DNA of 64,000 nt from an uncultured Rhodospirillales bacterium (GCA_903924855.1 CAIYCW010000040.1:62001-126000); one strand, 5' to 3'; shown: positions 1-8,843, counted from the first letter of the stretch. Program-made: numbers and translations. Notes: a model not told the origin generated them from the sequence alone.

Positions 1-3000
1 CCAGCGCCTGGTAGGAGATCGTGACCGTCGAGGGCTGGGTGGCCTTCACCGCGCCGAGGTCGAACTGCACGCCGCCGGAGATGGCGCTTTCGGTGAGTGT
101 CAGGGCGCCGCCGGTGCTGCTGGTCAAACCGGTGCCGACATTGGTGATGACGGCACTGTTGGCCACGTAGGAGAGGCCGGTGGGCAGCGTGTCCTTCAGG
201 TCGAGATCGGTCGAGGTGCCTTCCGGCACGGTCACGGTCACGGTGTAGGTGGCGACGTCGCCTGCCTCGATCCGATCACCGGTGGTGCCGTTGGCTGCGT
301 TGAGCGTGAGGTCGCTCACAGAGGCCAGCGTCTTGGTGGTGGTCGGGTAGGCCAGCGTCACGTTCGCGGTGGAGGACGTGCCGTTATAGGTCTGCTGGGT
401 GCCCTGCGTGTCGGTGGAGGGCAGCGTCTGGTCGGTGAAGTTCGCCTTGTTGAGGTAGCTGGCGTCGAACGCGTCGGTGGTGTTCACCGTGCCGTCGAAG
501 GTGATGCTGTAATTGGCGCCGGCATCGACTTCCGGCAGCACGACGGTGAGCACGCCGTTGGTGATGCTGGCCGTGGTCGGGGTGATCAGCGTGGTGCCGT
601 TATAGACCTGCAGTGAGGAGGCATCGACGTTGATGCCCGTGCCGATCTGGGTGGCCAGGTTGTCGGTGATGGTCACGTTGTAGGCGGTGGCGGCGGTCGA
701 GGCGTCGGTCACGGCGAGCTTGTACTGAACCTCGTCATTGGCCATCACGCCGGTGATGGTGGATTTGTAGCCGCCACCCTGGGTGACGTTCTCGACCGTC
801 TTGGTGACGGTCACCTTGGGGGTCAGCAGGTCGACGTTGGCCTGATCCTGAGCGTTGACCGGCGTGGTGCTGCCCGGTGCGGTGGCGGCCACGTTCGCGG
901 TGTTGGTGAGCACCGTGTCCGGTGCGCCCTTGTTCAGGTTGGACTGGGTGGCGTTGGCAAGGGCGGTGATCGTGTAGGTGATCGTGTCATCACCCGCCTG
1001 GCTGTTGTCGGCCACGACCACATTGTTGAGCGTGATGCCGGAGCTGCTGATGGTGGTGCCCACCAGACCGGCGGCGGGCGCCCCGTTGGCCGAGGTGATG
1101 CCGGCGCCGACCGCGGTGATCTGGGCGGAGACGAAGGACAGGCTCTGCGCGCCGTTGTTGGGCAGCGAGTCGGTCAGATCGACGCTGCCATAGGAGCCGG
1201 CATCGAGGGTGGTGACGACGGTGTAGGTGACCTGTTCGCCCGCGCGCACCGTGACATTGTCCGCGGCGGTGACGGATTCCGAGGTGGAGGTGACGTTCTT
1301 TTTCTCGGTCGGCAGGGCGGTCTGGACCGCGACCGAGGAGGTCAGATTGCCGGGCGACGGGCCGTTGGCGAAGTTGGTGCCGCCGTTGACGCCCTGATAC
1401 TGGGTGACGGTTGCGGTGTTGGTCTCGGTCACCTGCGGCTCGGGCGTGTTGGCGCCCAAGGTTGCGGTGTAGTCGAGCAGCACGATGTCGCTGCCGGTGG
1501 ACGGCGCCGTGCCGTTGTCGGCGCCGATGGAGGCGATGTCCACGCCGGTGCCGTTGAACAGATCGGCCGCCGCCTGCGCGGCGCTGAGTGGGTTAAGCGT
1601 GTTGGGGTCGAACAGCTGGATCGCGTTGCCCGCGCCGTCGGTGGCGGTGACACCGGTCACCGAGCCGGCGGCGATGACGGAGGGCAGGCTGTCCTTGACC
1701 ACGGTGTTGTAGGCGGTCGAGTTGCCGGAGTTCTGCACAGCGATGACGTAGGTGACCTGATCGCCCGCCTGCGCGCCGGTGGCGCCGAAGCCGGGGGCGG
1801 CCACGTTGAGGGCGCCGACATTGCTGTCTGTGATCACGTCGCCGGATTTCAGCACGCCGTTGCTGAAGTCACCGACCTGGGAGCCGGTGAGCACCTCGGT
1901 GGCGCCGGTGGTGCCGGCATGGGAGATGCCGGTGACGCCCTTGATGACGTTGATCTCGGGCTGGGCCAGCACGACCTGTGCGATGCTGCTGCCGGTGGTG
2001 ATCTTGCCGGTTGAGGTGTCCTGCGTGGAGGTGACCTCGTTGGTCAGCTGCAGGCCGTTGACGAAGGGCTGGTCCTCCGCGGTCTGGGTGACCAGCACGT
2101 CGAATGTGTAGCTCTGGGTGCTGTCGATGGTGCCGAGGCCGATCTGCAGCGCGTTGGTGCCCGCGATCGCGGTGAGCGTCGGCGTGACGCCGGCCAGCGG
2201 CGTGCCGGTGGTGGGATCGAGGAAGCTGACCGTGCCGGCGATGGTGTCCTCGCCGGGGGTTGCGTTGAAGCTGTAGCTGCCGGCGCTGGCGCCGTTCGGG
2301 TCCAGCACGTTGAAGATCGGCAGCGGCAGATAGTCGGTCAGGACCACATTGTCGGCGGTGCCGGCCGGGATGGTGTATTGCAGCTCGTAGGTAACGGTGT
2401 TGCCGGCCTGGATCATCGGCAGGCCGCCCGCCTCAGGGACGCCGCCACTTGAGACCAGCGTGCCGCCGACGGCATAGACCGATTTCTGCACCGAGCCGAC
2501 CGGAAGCGTGGTGGAGGCGCTGGCGTTGGCGGTCAGCTGCACATTGGTGCCAACCGTGGTGGCGGAGGCGTTGGCAACATTGCCGATGCTGTCGCCCTGG
2601 ACGATGTCCTGCGTCACGGCCTGGCCGGAGACGAAGGTCGGGCTGATCGTGCTGTTGTAGACGATCTGGAAGGTGGTGTTGCCAAGCGGGCCAGTGGCCG
2701 GCAGGTCGTTGACGGCGTCCCCGCCGTTGATGTCGCCGGTCTTGCTGCCCTGGGCACCGCTGGTTGTGGTGTAGGCGGCCTGGAGGGCTGCCGAGACGTC
2801 GAATGTCAGCGCGGTCTGGCCGGTGGTGGTGTTCTGGACCGGCGTGCCGTTGGGCGTGATGGCGCCGCTGTAGATCTCGGTGCCGTCCGAATAGACCACC
2901 AAGGTGGGCGTGACCGAGCTGTCATAGGTCTGGCCATCGCCCAGCGTGTCGCTGACGGTGACGTTGTTGACGTCCACGTAGTTCGAGAGCTTGCCGGTGA

Positions 3001-4861
3001 TGGTGTACTGGATGTCATCACCCGGCACATCGGTTGTGCCGTTGCCGGCAACCACGGGGCTTGCCGTCTTGACGAGCGTCATCGGGGCCGCGGTGACGGC
3101 GTTGGCGCCTGGCGCGTTCGGGCCGGTGGTCGGCGTGGAGACCGTGCCGGGCGGCACCGAGCCTTGACCGGAGGAGACGCCGCTGGCGGCGGGGCTTCCG
3201 GAGGTGGAATGGGTCGAGCTGCCACCACCGCTGCCGGTGACGGTGCTGGACGAGGTCGAGGTGGTGACAGACCAGGTGTTGCTGTTGCTGCTGGTGGTGA
3301 CGTTGCCGAAATTCACCGTCACCGTGTTGGTGGTCTTGTTGTACCATATCTTGTTGGTGGTATCGCCGGTGCCGTCGCCGACGCCCGGACCGCCCGAGCC
3401 GACCTCGGTCAGCTTGCCGGAGCTGTCGACGGTGTAGGTGTAGGTGTTGCTGCCATCCGACACCGTGATGGTGTTGAAGGTGGAGCCGCCGGTGAGCGTG
3501 TCGGTCAGGGTAAGGTTGTGCACGCTCTGGTTGGCGGCGACGGTCTGCGACACTTCGCCGTTCGGCAGGCCCGGGCCGTTGGTCCAGGCGGCGTCGATAT
3601 GGCCGATCGTGCCGGCCGGCAGGCCCGCGCCGAAATCGGCGGTGATCAGGCCGGTGGCCTGGTCGTAGGTGACGAACTGGTTGCCCGTGACGCCGGGTGT
3701 TGCATCGATCGCCGGCGCGAAGGGGGCGGTGGCCGGGATGCTGGTGCCGGCCAGGAAGACCTGATTGGTGGCGGCATCGTAGCTGTAATAATAGGTGACG
3801 GTGTTGCCGTTCGGCTCGGTCTCGGTGACGGTGAACGAGTTGGCGGTAGCACCGGCCGGGAGCTGGTCGGTGACGGTCAGGTCGCCGGTGCCGGTGGCGC
3901 TGCCCGAGCCGGAGGTGACCACCGGCTGGCCCGGAATGTAGAAGGTGGCCGAGATGGCCGGGCCGTTATCCGAGGTGGCGGAGGTCGCGGCACCGTGGAT
4001 GTTGCCGAAATTCGCCTCGATCGTGTTGGTGGCGAGGTTGAAGGTGACCCACGGGCCGGTGGTGGTGGCGGTTGCGGCGTAGGCCACGAACGGGGGCGCG
4101 CCGGCATCGGTGCTGGACAGCGTGCCGGTCGCGGGATTGTAGGTGTAGGTCCAGGACTGCGTGGCGCTGGCGGTGATGGTCACCGTGGTCGGGATCGCGG
4201 TGTCGGGCAGCGGATCGGACAGGGTGAAGTTGTTCAGCGAATAGCCGGTCAGCAGATTGCCGAACACCTGCCAGGTGGCGGTGCTGGACGGGCCGGTCAC
4301 CAGCTCGCCGGTGCTGGAATAGACGGTGTTGATGGTCAGGATGCTGGCGGAGGCGGAGGAGGTCGCACCGCTGGTGACGATGGGCGTGTTGCCCGTGGCA
4401 CTGTCGCCATATTCGAAGACGCCGATGGGCGTCAGGCTGATCGGCGTGCCGACCGAGACCGAGCTGGGCACGTTGATCGTGATCGGCAGGGAGACCGCGG
4501 TCTGGCCGGCGGTGAAGCTGCCGAACGGCAGGGTGAAATAGGCCACCTTGTCGCCCGCGGTGCCGGTGAGCACCACGGCGCCACCCGGATTGCTGGCGGT
4601 GCCGGGGACGGTGAAATTCCCGCTGCTGTCGAACTGGCCGTAATGGATGGTGAGCGTCTGGCCGAGATAGCTCAGCGCGCCGAGGGTGAGGTTGTCCGCG
4701 TTCGCCCCCAGGTCGATGCCGACCAGCGGACCGTAGCCGGTTGAGTCCGGGTTGGACGGGTCTGACGCATCGTTGGAGAACGTCAACGTGCCGGTGATGG
4801 CCTCGCCCGGGAAGACATTGGCGCTGTTCAGCGAAAGCTTAACCGTCGGTGCAGCAGACAT
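1..4861 (-). CDS. Giant DUF11-like repeat surface/secreted protein (3' end missing)
   Basis: An uninterrupted frame reads leftward from the ATG at 4859-4861 (MSAAPTVKLSLN) to the window edge, giving about 1620 residues with no stop seen. The protein is rich in Thr, Ser, Val, Gly and Asn and built of beta-sandwich-like repeats. Nine D-x-L motifs typical of DUF11/isopeptide-type domains mark them, for example LSDPLPD (about residue 215), VTDQLPAG (330), LTDTLTGG (453), VSDTLGDG (637), LTDYLP (842), VKDSLPS (1057), LTDSLPN (1228), ITDNLA (1398) and LKDTLPTG (1553). Each is followed by NTVTYTV-like strands. Residues about 540-580 form a Ser/Thr/Gly/Pro-rich linker. No N-terminal signal peptide is visible, so export by a C-terminal (type I) signal is possible but the C-terminus lies outside. 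The family suggests an adhesin or envelope protein; the exact role is unknown. Confidence 0.85.
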   Translation of the reverse strand, partial: MSAAPTVKLSLNSANVFPGEAITGTLTFSNDASDPSNPDSTGYGPLVGIDLGANADNLTLGALSYLGQTLTIHYGQFDSSGNFTVPGTASNPGGAVVLTGTAGDKVAYFTLPFGSFTAGQTAVSLPITINVPSSVSVGTPISLTPIGVFEYGDSATGNTPIVTSGATSSASASILTINTVYSSTGELVTGPSSTATWQVFGNLLTGYSLNNFTLSDPLPDTAIPTTVTITASATQSWTYTYNPATGTLSSTDAGAPPFVAYAATATTTGPWVTFNLATNTIEANFGNIHGAATSATSDNGPAISATFYIPGQPVVTSGSGSATGTGDLTVTDQLPAGATANSFTVTETEPNGNTVTYYYSYDAATNQVFLAGTSIPATAPFAPAIDATPGVTGNQFVTYDQATGLITADFGAGLPAGTIGHIDAAWTNGPGLPNGEVSQTVAANQSVHNLTLTDTLTGGSTFNTITVSDGSNTYTYTVDSSGKLTEVGSGGPGVGDGTGDTTNKIWYNKTTNTVTVNFGNVTTSSNSNTWSVTTSTSSSTVTGSGGGSSTHSTSGSPAASGVSSGQGSVPPGTVSTPTTGPNAPGANAVTAAPMTLVKTASPVVAGNGTTDVPGDDIQYTITGKLSNYVDVNNVTVSDTLGDGQTYDSSVTPTLVVYSDGTEIYSGAITPNGTPVQNTTTGQTALTFDVSAALQAAYTTTSGAQGSKTGDINGGDAVNDLPATGPLGNTTFQIVYNSTISPTFVSGQAVTQDIVQGDSIGNVANASATTVGTNVQLTANASASTTLPVGSVQKSVYAVGGTLVSSGGVPEAGGLPMIQAGNTVTYELQYTIPAGTADNVVLTDYLPLPIFNVLDPNGASAGSYSFNATPGEDTIAGTVSFLDPTTGTPLAGVTPTLTAIAGTNALQIGLGTIDSTQSYTFDVLVTQTAEDQPFVNGLQLTNEVTSTQDTSTGKITTGSSIAQVVLAQPEINVIKGVTGISHAGTTGATEVLTGSQVGDFSNGVLKSGDVITDSNVGALNVAAPGFGATGAQAGDQVTYVIAVQNSGNSTAYNTVVKDSLPSVIAAGSVTGVTATDGAGNAIQLFDPNTLNPLSAAQAAADLFNGTGVDIASIGADNGTAPSTGSDIVLLDYTATLGANTPEPQVTETNTATVTQYQGVNGGTNFANGPSPGNLTSSVAVQTALPTEKKNVTSTSESVTAADNVTVRAGEQVTYTVVTTLDAGSYGSVDLTDSLPNNGAQSLSFVSAQITAVGAGITSANGAPAAGLVGTTISSSGITLNNVVVADNSQAGDDTITYTITALANATQSNLNKGAPDTVLTNTANVAATAPGSTTPVNAQDQANVDLLTPKVTVTKTVENVTQGGGYKSTITGVMANDEVQYKLAVTDASTAATAYNVTITDNLATQIGTGINVDASSLQVYNGTTLITPTTASITNGVLTVVLPEVDAGANYSITFDGTVNTTDAFDASYLNKANFTDQTLPSTDTQGTQQTYNGTSSTANVTLAYPTTTKTLASVSDLTLNAANGTTGDRIEAGDVATYTVTVTVPEGTSTDLDLKDTLPTGLSYVANSAVITNVGTGLTSSTGGALTLTESAISGGVQFDLGAVKATQPSTVTISYQAL

Positions 4862-5350
4862 CTTTATCGCCCCCAAATGAACCGGTTTCATGGGGTGTGT
4901 GGTGCGGCTACGCCGCAATCCGCCCACCGACGAAACCAGACAAATTCCTATTTGACAAAAGTTCAAAAACTTTCGCTATCGATCTGGATTTGGGGGTAAC
5001 ATCAAATTTGCGCTGTCGCGAGCACGAAAAACGGCGGTTTTCCGTTGTTTCACTTCACATTGATTGACATCACGTTTTTTGTGAAGTGAGGCACAAAAGC
5101 GGTTTTCGGGAGTGTTTCGTGCGCCGCCAGAAAACCCTCACAAAACCGTGATTCGTCCGAATTTGTCAGATCGGATTGACACCGGCACGCATCCAACGCA
5201 GGGGCAATTTGTTAAGTTGCAAAATTTGCATGGCTACCATGCTGTCTGATAACTTAAGCGACATTTAGCTGTATCACGCAATGAGACTGGGCTTCGCGCA
5301 ACGGATTGCAGGGCTGAGAATCCGGGATTTCTGACGGGGCCACAGCAAAA
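4862..5350. other. AT-richer non-coding upstream region of the repeat protein
   Basis: This is about 490 bases without a credible gene. It is clearly more AT-rich than the coding DNA on both sides and should carry the promoter of the giant leftward gene. A 10-bp inverted repeat lies at 5050-5089. Several short AAAACGG/GGTTTT-like motifs recur between 5020 and 5150. I could not pick a convincing -35/-10 pair. A short frame at 4849-5067 on the + strand starts inside the divergent coding sequence and has no recognisable protein character. Confidence 0.5.
5050..5089. promoter_or_regulatory. Inverted repeat, possible operator upstream of the repeat protein
   Basis: TCACTTCACA at 5050-5059 is mirrored exactly by TGTGAAGTGA at 5080-5089, with a 20-base AT-rich spacer. 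It lies about 190 bases upstream of the giant gene's start codon and about 320 bases beyond the nrdB stop. A dyad of this form in AT-rich DNA suggests a regulator-binding site, but no factor can be named. Confidence 0.35.
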
Positions 5351-5377
5351 CGGCCGGTGCCCATGGGGCACCGGCCG
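5351..5377 (-). terminator. Rho-independent terminator of nrdB
   Basis: A perfect 12-bp stem (CGGCCGGTGCCC with its complement, 3-base loop) is followed on the leftward transcript by TTTT. It sits about 28 bases past the nrdB stop codon and before the AT-rich region, and is a standard intrinsic terminator. Confidence 0.8.
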
Positions 5378-5405
5378 GTCACTTGACAGCGCAGCCTTGG
5401 GTGGA

Positions 5406-6458
5406 TCAGGCGTCGAGCGTGATCGAGCCGCTGGGCTGGGTGGTGGCGAAGGTGTTGTCCGCAAACGCGTCTTCCCAGGAGCCCTGGGTCGAGGCGCGGG
5501 AATATTCGGTGGAGCGGTTCTCGAAGAAATTGGCGTGCTCGACCGCGTTCAACATGTCGTCCAGCCAGGGCAGCGGGTTGGATTCGATGTGGAAGATCGG
5601 GTTCATGCCGAGCTGGGCGAGCCTGCGATCGGCGATGTAGCGGAAGTAGCGCTTCACCTCATCCGCGTTCAGCCCGTCGACGGCGCCCATCTCGAAGGCG
5701 AGGTCGATGAAGGCGTCCTCGTGATCGACGATGGTGGCACAGGTGGAATACAGCTCGCGCTTCAGCTCCTCGGTCCAGATCTCCGGGTTTTCCTGGATGA
5801 AGGTGCGGAACAGGCGGATGGCGGACAGGCAGTGCAGCGTCTCGTCGCGCACCGACCACGACACGATCTGACCCATGCCCTTCATTTTGCCGAAGCGTGG
5901 GAAGTTCAGCAGGATGGCGAAGGAGGCGAAGAGCTGCAGGCCTTCGGTGAAGGCGCCGAAGGCGGCCAGGGTCTTGGCGATCTCGTATTTGCTGTCGACC
6001 GTGAAGCTCTGCATATAGTCGAATTTGTCCTTCATCTGCTTGTATTTCAGGAAGGCCGTGTATTCGACTTCAGGCATGCCGATGGTGTCGAGCAGATGCG
6101 AGTAGGCGGCGATGTGGATGGTTTCGGAATTGGAGAAGGCCGAGAGCATCATCAGCACTTCGGTGGGTTTGAAGACCCGGCTGTAATGCTTCATGTAGCA
6201 GTTGTTCACCTCGACATCAGCCTGGGTGAAGAAGCGGAAGATCTGGGTGAGCAGGTTGCGCTCCCCGTCTGACAGGTTCTTGTGCCAGTCCTTCACGTCA
6301 TCGGCGAGCGGCACCTCTTCGGGGAGCCAATGCACGCGCTGCTGGGTCAGCCAGGCCTCATGCGCCCACGGATAGCGGAAGGGCTTGTAGACCGGGTTCT
6401 CGGTGAGAAGATCGAAGCGCACCGGCGTCTCATCCGGCGTGTGCATGATACCGTCCAT
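5406..6458 (-). CDS. nrdB: Ribonucleoside-diphosphate reductase, beta (radical) subunit
   Basis: Class I ribonucleotide reductase R2 subunit, 350 residues, which generates the tyrosyl radical for the NrdA partner encoded just upstream. The ferritin-like helices carry the diiron ligands: an acidic residue in QADVEVNN, E and H in SETIH, and E/H in SVRDETLHC. The Tyr four residues after the SETIH histidine (SETIHIAAYSHL) is the expected radical tyrosine. The C-terminal tail is acidic/hydrophobic, as needed for docking to NrdA. I chose the ATG at 6458 (MDGIMHTPDE) because GGAG lies 8 bases upstream; an in-frame upstream ATG at 6533 lacks a ribosome site and adds 25 residues unlike the family. No ATP-cone is present at the N-terminus. 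Confidence 0.95.
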   Translation of the reverse strand: MDGIMHTPDETPVRFDLLTENPVYKPFRYPWAHEAWLTQQRVHWLPEEVPLADDVKDWHKNLSDGERNLLTQIFRFFTQADVEVNNCYMKHYSRVFKPTEVLMMLSAFSNSETIHIAAYSHLLDTIGMPEVEYTAFLKYKQMKDKFDYMQSFTVDSKYEIAKTLAAFGAFTEGLQLFASFAILLNFPRFGKMKGMGQIVSWSVRDETLHCLSAIRLFRTFIQENPEIWTEELKRELYSTCATIVDHEDAFIDLAFEMGAVDGLNADEVKRYFRYIADRRLAQLGMNPIFHIESNPLPWLDDMLNAVEHANFFENRSTEYSRASTQGSWEDAFADNTFATTQPSGSITLDA

Positions 6459-6617
6459 TGGGCGTGCTCCATCAGGTCTGGATTGGGCGCTCACACTAGC
6501 AATCCGCGCCACGCTCGGCCAGCGGATTCTCAAGCGACCCTACAAAATGTGGTGGATAAATCCATCGTACCCACCATATCTGGGGAGATAGTCGGATTTC
6601 GATAGGGGCTGACGGAG

Positions 6618-6687
6618 GAAAGTTTTTTGCTTCTTTTTTTCAAAAAAGAAGTTCTTTCTTTGAAAAGAAAGAACCAAGGAAACTTTC
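6618..6687. repeat. Poly-T/poly-A triple-hairpin dispersed repeat, copy 1
   Basis: Lies between nrdA and nrdB. Outer arms GAAAGTTT (6618-6625) and AAACTTTC (6680-6687) enclose two hairpins: CTTCTTTTTT/AAAAAAGAAG (6630-6651) and GTTCTTTCTTT/AAAGAAAGAAC (6651-6674). The same core recurs near 36.68, 46.21, 46.30 and 60.10 kb, so this is a dispersed element and not a gene-specific terminator, though it could act as one. Confidence 0.8.
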
Positions 6688-6741
6688 AGACGTTTTTGAG
6701 GAGAGCCTCGGGATCGACCGAGGCTCTCCTCCGCGTGGGGA

Positions 6742-8625
6742 TTACTGGCAGCTGAGGCATTCCTCGTAGTCGATCGGCTTGGCGCGGTTGGCGGCCTCGA
6801 CCAGCGGCAGGGGGGCGTGCAGCTTGTCATCCGGCAGGCCCATCAACTCGCTGGGGCGGATCACCTTCTCGCTGACCGCGTCCGCCCGCTGGATCGACAG
6901 GCTGCGGCAGTAATAGAGCGACTTCACGCCCCGCTTCCAGGCCAGCGCGTGGATCTGGTGCAGGTCGCGCTTGTGCACATCGGCCGGCAGGAAGACGTTG
7001 ATCGACTGGCTTTGGCAGATGTACTGGGTGCGGTCGGCGGCGTGTTCGATCACCCAGCGCTGGTCGAGCTCGAAGGCGGTCTTGAAGACGGCTTTTTCCT
7101 GCTCGGTCAGCCAATCAAGGTGCTGCACGCTGCCCTTGGAGGTGGTGATCAGCGACCAGACCTCATCCGTGTCGTAACCGCGGGCGGCGAGAAGCTGCTG
7201 CAGATGGCGGTTGCGCACGGTGAAGCTGCCCGACAGCGTCTTCTGCAGGAAGACGTTGGCCGCGATCGGCTCGATGCCGGGCGAGGAATTGCCGGCGATG
7301 ATCGAGATCGAGGCGGTGGGTGCGATGGCGATCTTGTGGGAGAAGCGCTCCATGATGCCGAAATCCGCGGCATCCGGGCATGGGCCGCGTTCCTCCGCCA
7401 GGGTGCGGCTGGCAGCGTCCGCCTGGGCGCGGATGTGCTTGAACATGCGGATGTTCCACACCTTGGCGATCACGCTCTCGAACGGGATCATCTGCGACTG
7501 CAGGAAGGAGTGGAAGCCCATCACGCCGAGGCCCACCGAGCGCTCGCGCATCGCCGAGTAGCGGGCGCGTTCCATGCCGGGGGGGGCGCGGTCGATGAAA
7601 TCCTGCAGCACATTGTCGAGGAAGCGCATCACGTCCTCGATGAAGAACGGCTCGTCCTTCCACTCGAACCAGTTTTCCAGGTTGAGCGAGGACAGGCAGC
7701 AGACCGCGGTGCGCTGCTTGCCATACTGGTCGATGCCGGTGGGCAGGGTGATCTCGGAGCAGAGATTGGAGGTTTTGACCTCAAGCCCCGCGAGCTTGAG
7801 ATGCTCCGGCATGGCGCGGTTCACGTGATCGGAGAAGATCAAATAGGGCTCGCCGGTCTCGATGCGGGCGGTGAGGATGCGGATCCACAGGCCGCGTGCG
7901 CTGATCTTGCGCACGATCGAGTGGTCCTTGGGCGAGGTCAGGCCCCATTCCTCATCGGCTTCCACGGCGCGCATGAAGCTGTCCGGGATGAGGATGCCGT
8001 GATGCAGGTTGGGCGCCTTGCGGTTCGGATCGCCGCCGGTGGGCCTGCGGATCTCGATGAATTCCTCGATCTCCGGGTGTGACACCGGCAGATACACGGC
8101 AGCGGAGCCGCGGCGCAGGCTGCCCTGGGAGATGGCAAGCGTCAGGCTGTCCATCACCCGGATGAAGGGGATGACGCCGGAGGTCTTGCCGTTCTGGCCG
8201 ACCTTCTCGCCGATCGAGCGCAGATTGCCCCAGTAGGAGCCGATGCCGCCGCCCTTGGAGGCGAGCTGGACGTTCTCGTTCCAGAGATCGACGATGCCGT
8301 CGAGGCTGTCACTGGCTTCGTTGAGGAAGCAGGAGATCGGCAGGCCGCGCTGGGTGCCGCCATTGGACAGCACCGGGGTGGCCGGCATGAACCACAGCTT
8401 GCTCATGTAATCGTAGATGCGCTGGGCGTGGCCGGCATCGTCGCCATAGAAGCTGGCGACGCGGGCGAACAGGTCCTGATAGCCCTCCCCGGGCATCAGA
8501 TACCGGTCATCGAGCGTCGCGCGCCCGAAATCGGTGAGCAAAACATCGCGCGACCGGTCCACCCGAACCTGGTGCCGCCCCTGCATCTGAACTGCGTCGA
8601 GCACGGAAGCTTCCCCCTGAAACAC
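6742..8625 (-). CDS. nrdA: Ribonucleoside-diphosphate reductase, alpha (catalytic) subunit
   Basis: Class I ribonucleotide reductase large subunit, 627 residues, reducing ribonucleotides to deoxyribonucleotides. Visible signatures are PISCFLNE (first catalytic Cys), the NLCSEI finger-loop motif with Asn, Cys and Glu, the SLYYCRS tyrosine pair of the radical path, and the C-terminal shuttle cysteines in ECLSCQ. The chain starts directly with the catalytic fold: the roughly 90-residue N-terminal ATP-cone of E. coli-type NrdA (about 760 residues) is absent. The start is a GTG at 8623-8625 with AGGG about 10 bases upstream; an ATG 13 codons in is an alternative. It is co-directional with nrdB, with a 283-base gap holding a dispersed repeat. 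Two NrdR-like boxes lie upstream. Confidence 0.95.
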   Translation of the reverse strand: MFQGEASVLDAVQMQGRHQVRVDRSRDVLLTDFGRATLDDRYLMPGEGYQDLFARVASFYGDDAGHAQRIYDYMSKLWFMPATPVLSNGGTQRGLPISCFLNEASDSLDGIVDLWNENVQLASKGGGIGSYWGNLRSIGEKVGQNGKTSGVIPFIRVMDSLTLAISQGSLRRGSAAVYLPVSHPEIEEFIEIRRPTGGDPNRKAPNLHHGILIPDSFMRAVEADEEWGLTSPKDHSIVRKISARGLWIRILTARIETGEPYLIFSDHVNRAMPEHLKLAGLEVKTSNLCSEITLPTGIDQYGKQRTAVCCLSSLNLENWFEWKDEPFFIEDVMRFLDNVLQDFIDRAPPGMERARYSAMRERSVGLGVMGFHSFLQSQMIPFESVIAKVWNIRMFKHIRAQADAASRTLAEERGPCPDAADFGIMERFSHKIAIAPTASISIIAGNSSPGIEPIAANVFLQKTLSGSFTVRNRHLQQLLAARGYDTDEVWSLITTSKGSVQHLDWLTEQEKAVFKTAFELDQRWVIEHAADRTQYICQSQSINVFLPADVHKRDLHQIHALAWKRGVKSLYYCRSLSIQRADAVSEKVIRPSELMGLPDDKLHAPLPLVEAANRAKPIDYEECLSCQ

Positions 8626-8691
8626 GATGATCTGACCCTATGATTTCCGACTGCCTATTCTGCGCATCGGAAGCGCCGCGTCAATGAAAAT

Positions 8692-8740
8692 ACACAAGAT
8701 GTGGGGCTGCCGGCGCAATCAGACCACAAGATGCCACGAA
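8692..8740 (-). promoter_or_regulatory. Pair of NrdR-like boxes upstream of nrdA
   Basis: CACAAGATG occurs twice, at 8693-8701 and 8725-8733. The copies are exactly 32 bp apart, three helical turns, as is usual for paired NrdR sites. Their 16-bp contexts resemble the alphaproteobacterial NrdR consensus (CACAA-AT-T-GTG type), though the right halves are degenerate. They lie about 67-115 bases upstream of the nrdA start. NrdR is the conserved repressor of ribonucleotide reductase genes; its own gene is not in this window. Confidence 0.6.
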
Positions 8741-8811
8741 TCGCGTTTGTTGCGCGTGTCCAGTCTGTTGTTAAGGCGATGAGAACATAACAAGAACATA
8801 TAAGACAAACC

Positions 8812-8843
8812 GCCACCTGCCAAGGACTTCCCTGGCAGGTGGC
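8812..8843 (-). terminator. Terminator downstream of the aminotransferase gene
   Basis: An 11-bp perfect stem (GCCACCTGCCA and complement, 10-base loop) lies just past the stop of the leftward aminotransferase gene. It is followed on that strand by CGGTTTGTCTT, so the T-run is weak but present. Confidence 0.6.

Noticed and set aside
3018..3347. Gln/His-rich leftward frame inside the repeat protein
   Set aside because: Out of frame with the continuous repeat-protein reading frame; arises from the Ser/Thr-rich linker in another frame.
3164..4744. 526-codon rightward open frame opposite the giant repeat protein
   Set aside because: Gly/Ala/Arg/Val-rich shadow of a GC-rich gene with no domain pattern. 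The leftward frame has coherent repeats.
4849..5067. 72-codon rightward frame in the AT-rich region before the giant gene
   Set aside because: Starts inside the divergent coding sequence, has no ribosome site and no recognisable protein features.
6540..6830. Short frames encoding FFFEKKKQKTF-like peptides at the poly-T repeats
   Set aside because: They are translations of the hairpin repeat itself and recur at other copies. No evidence of a gene.
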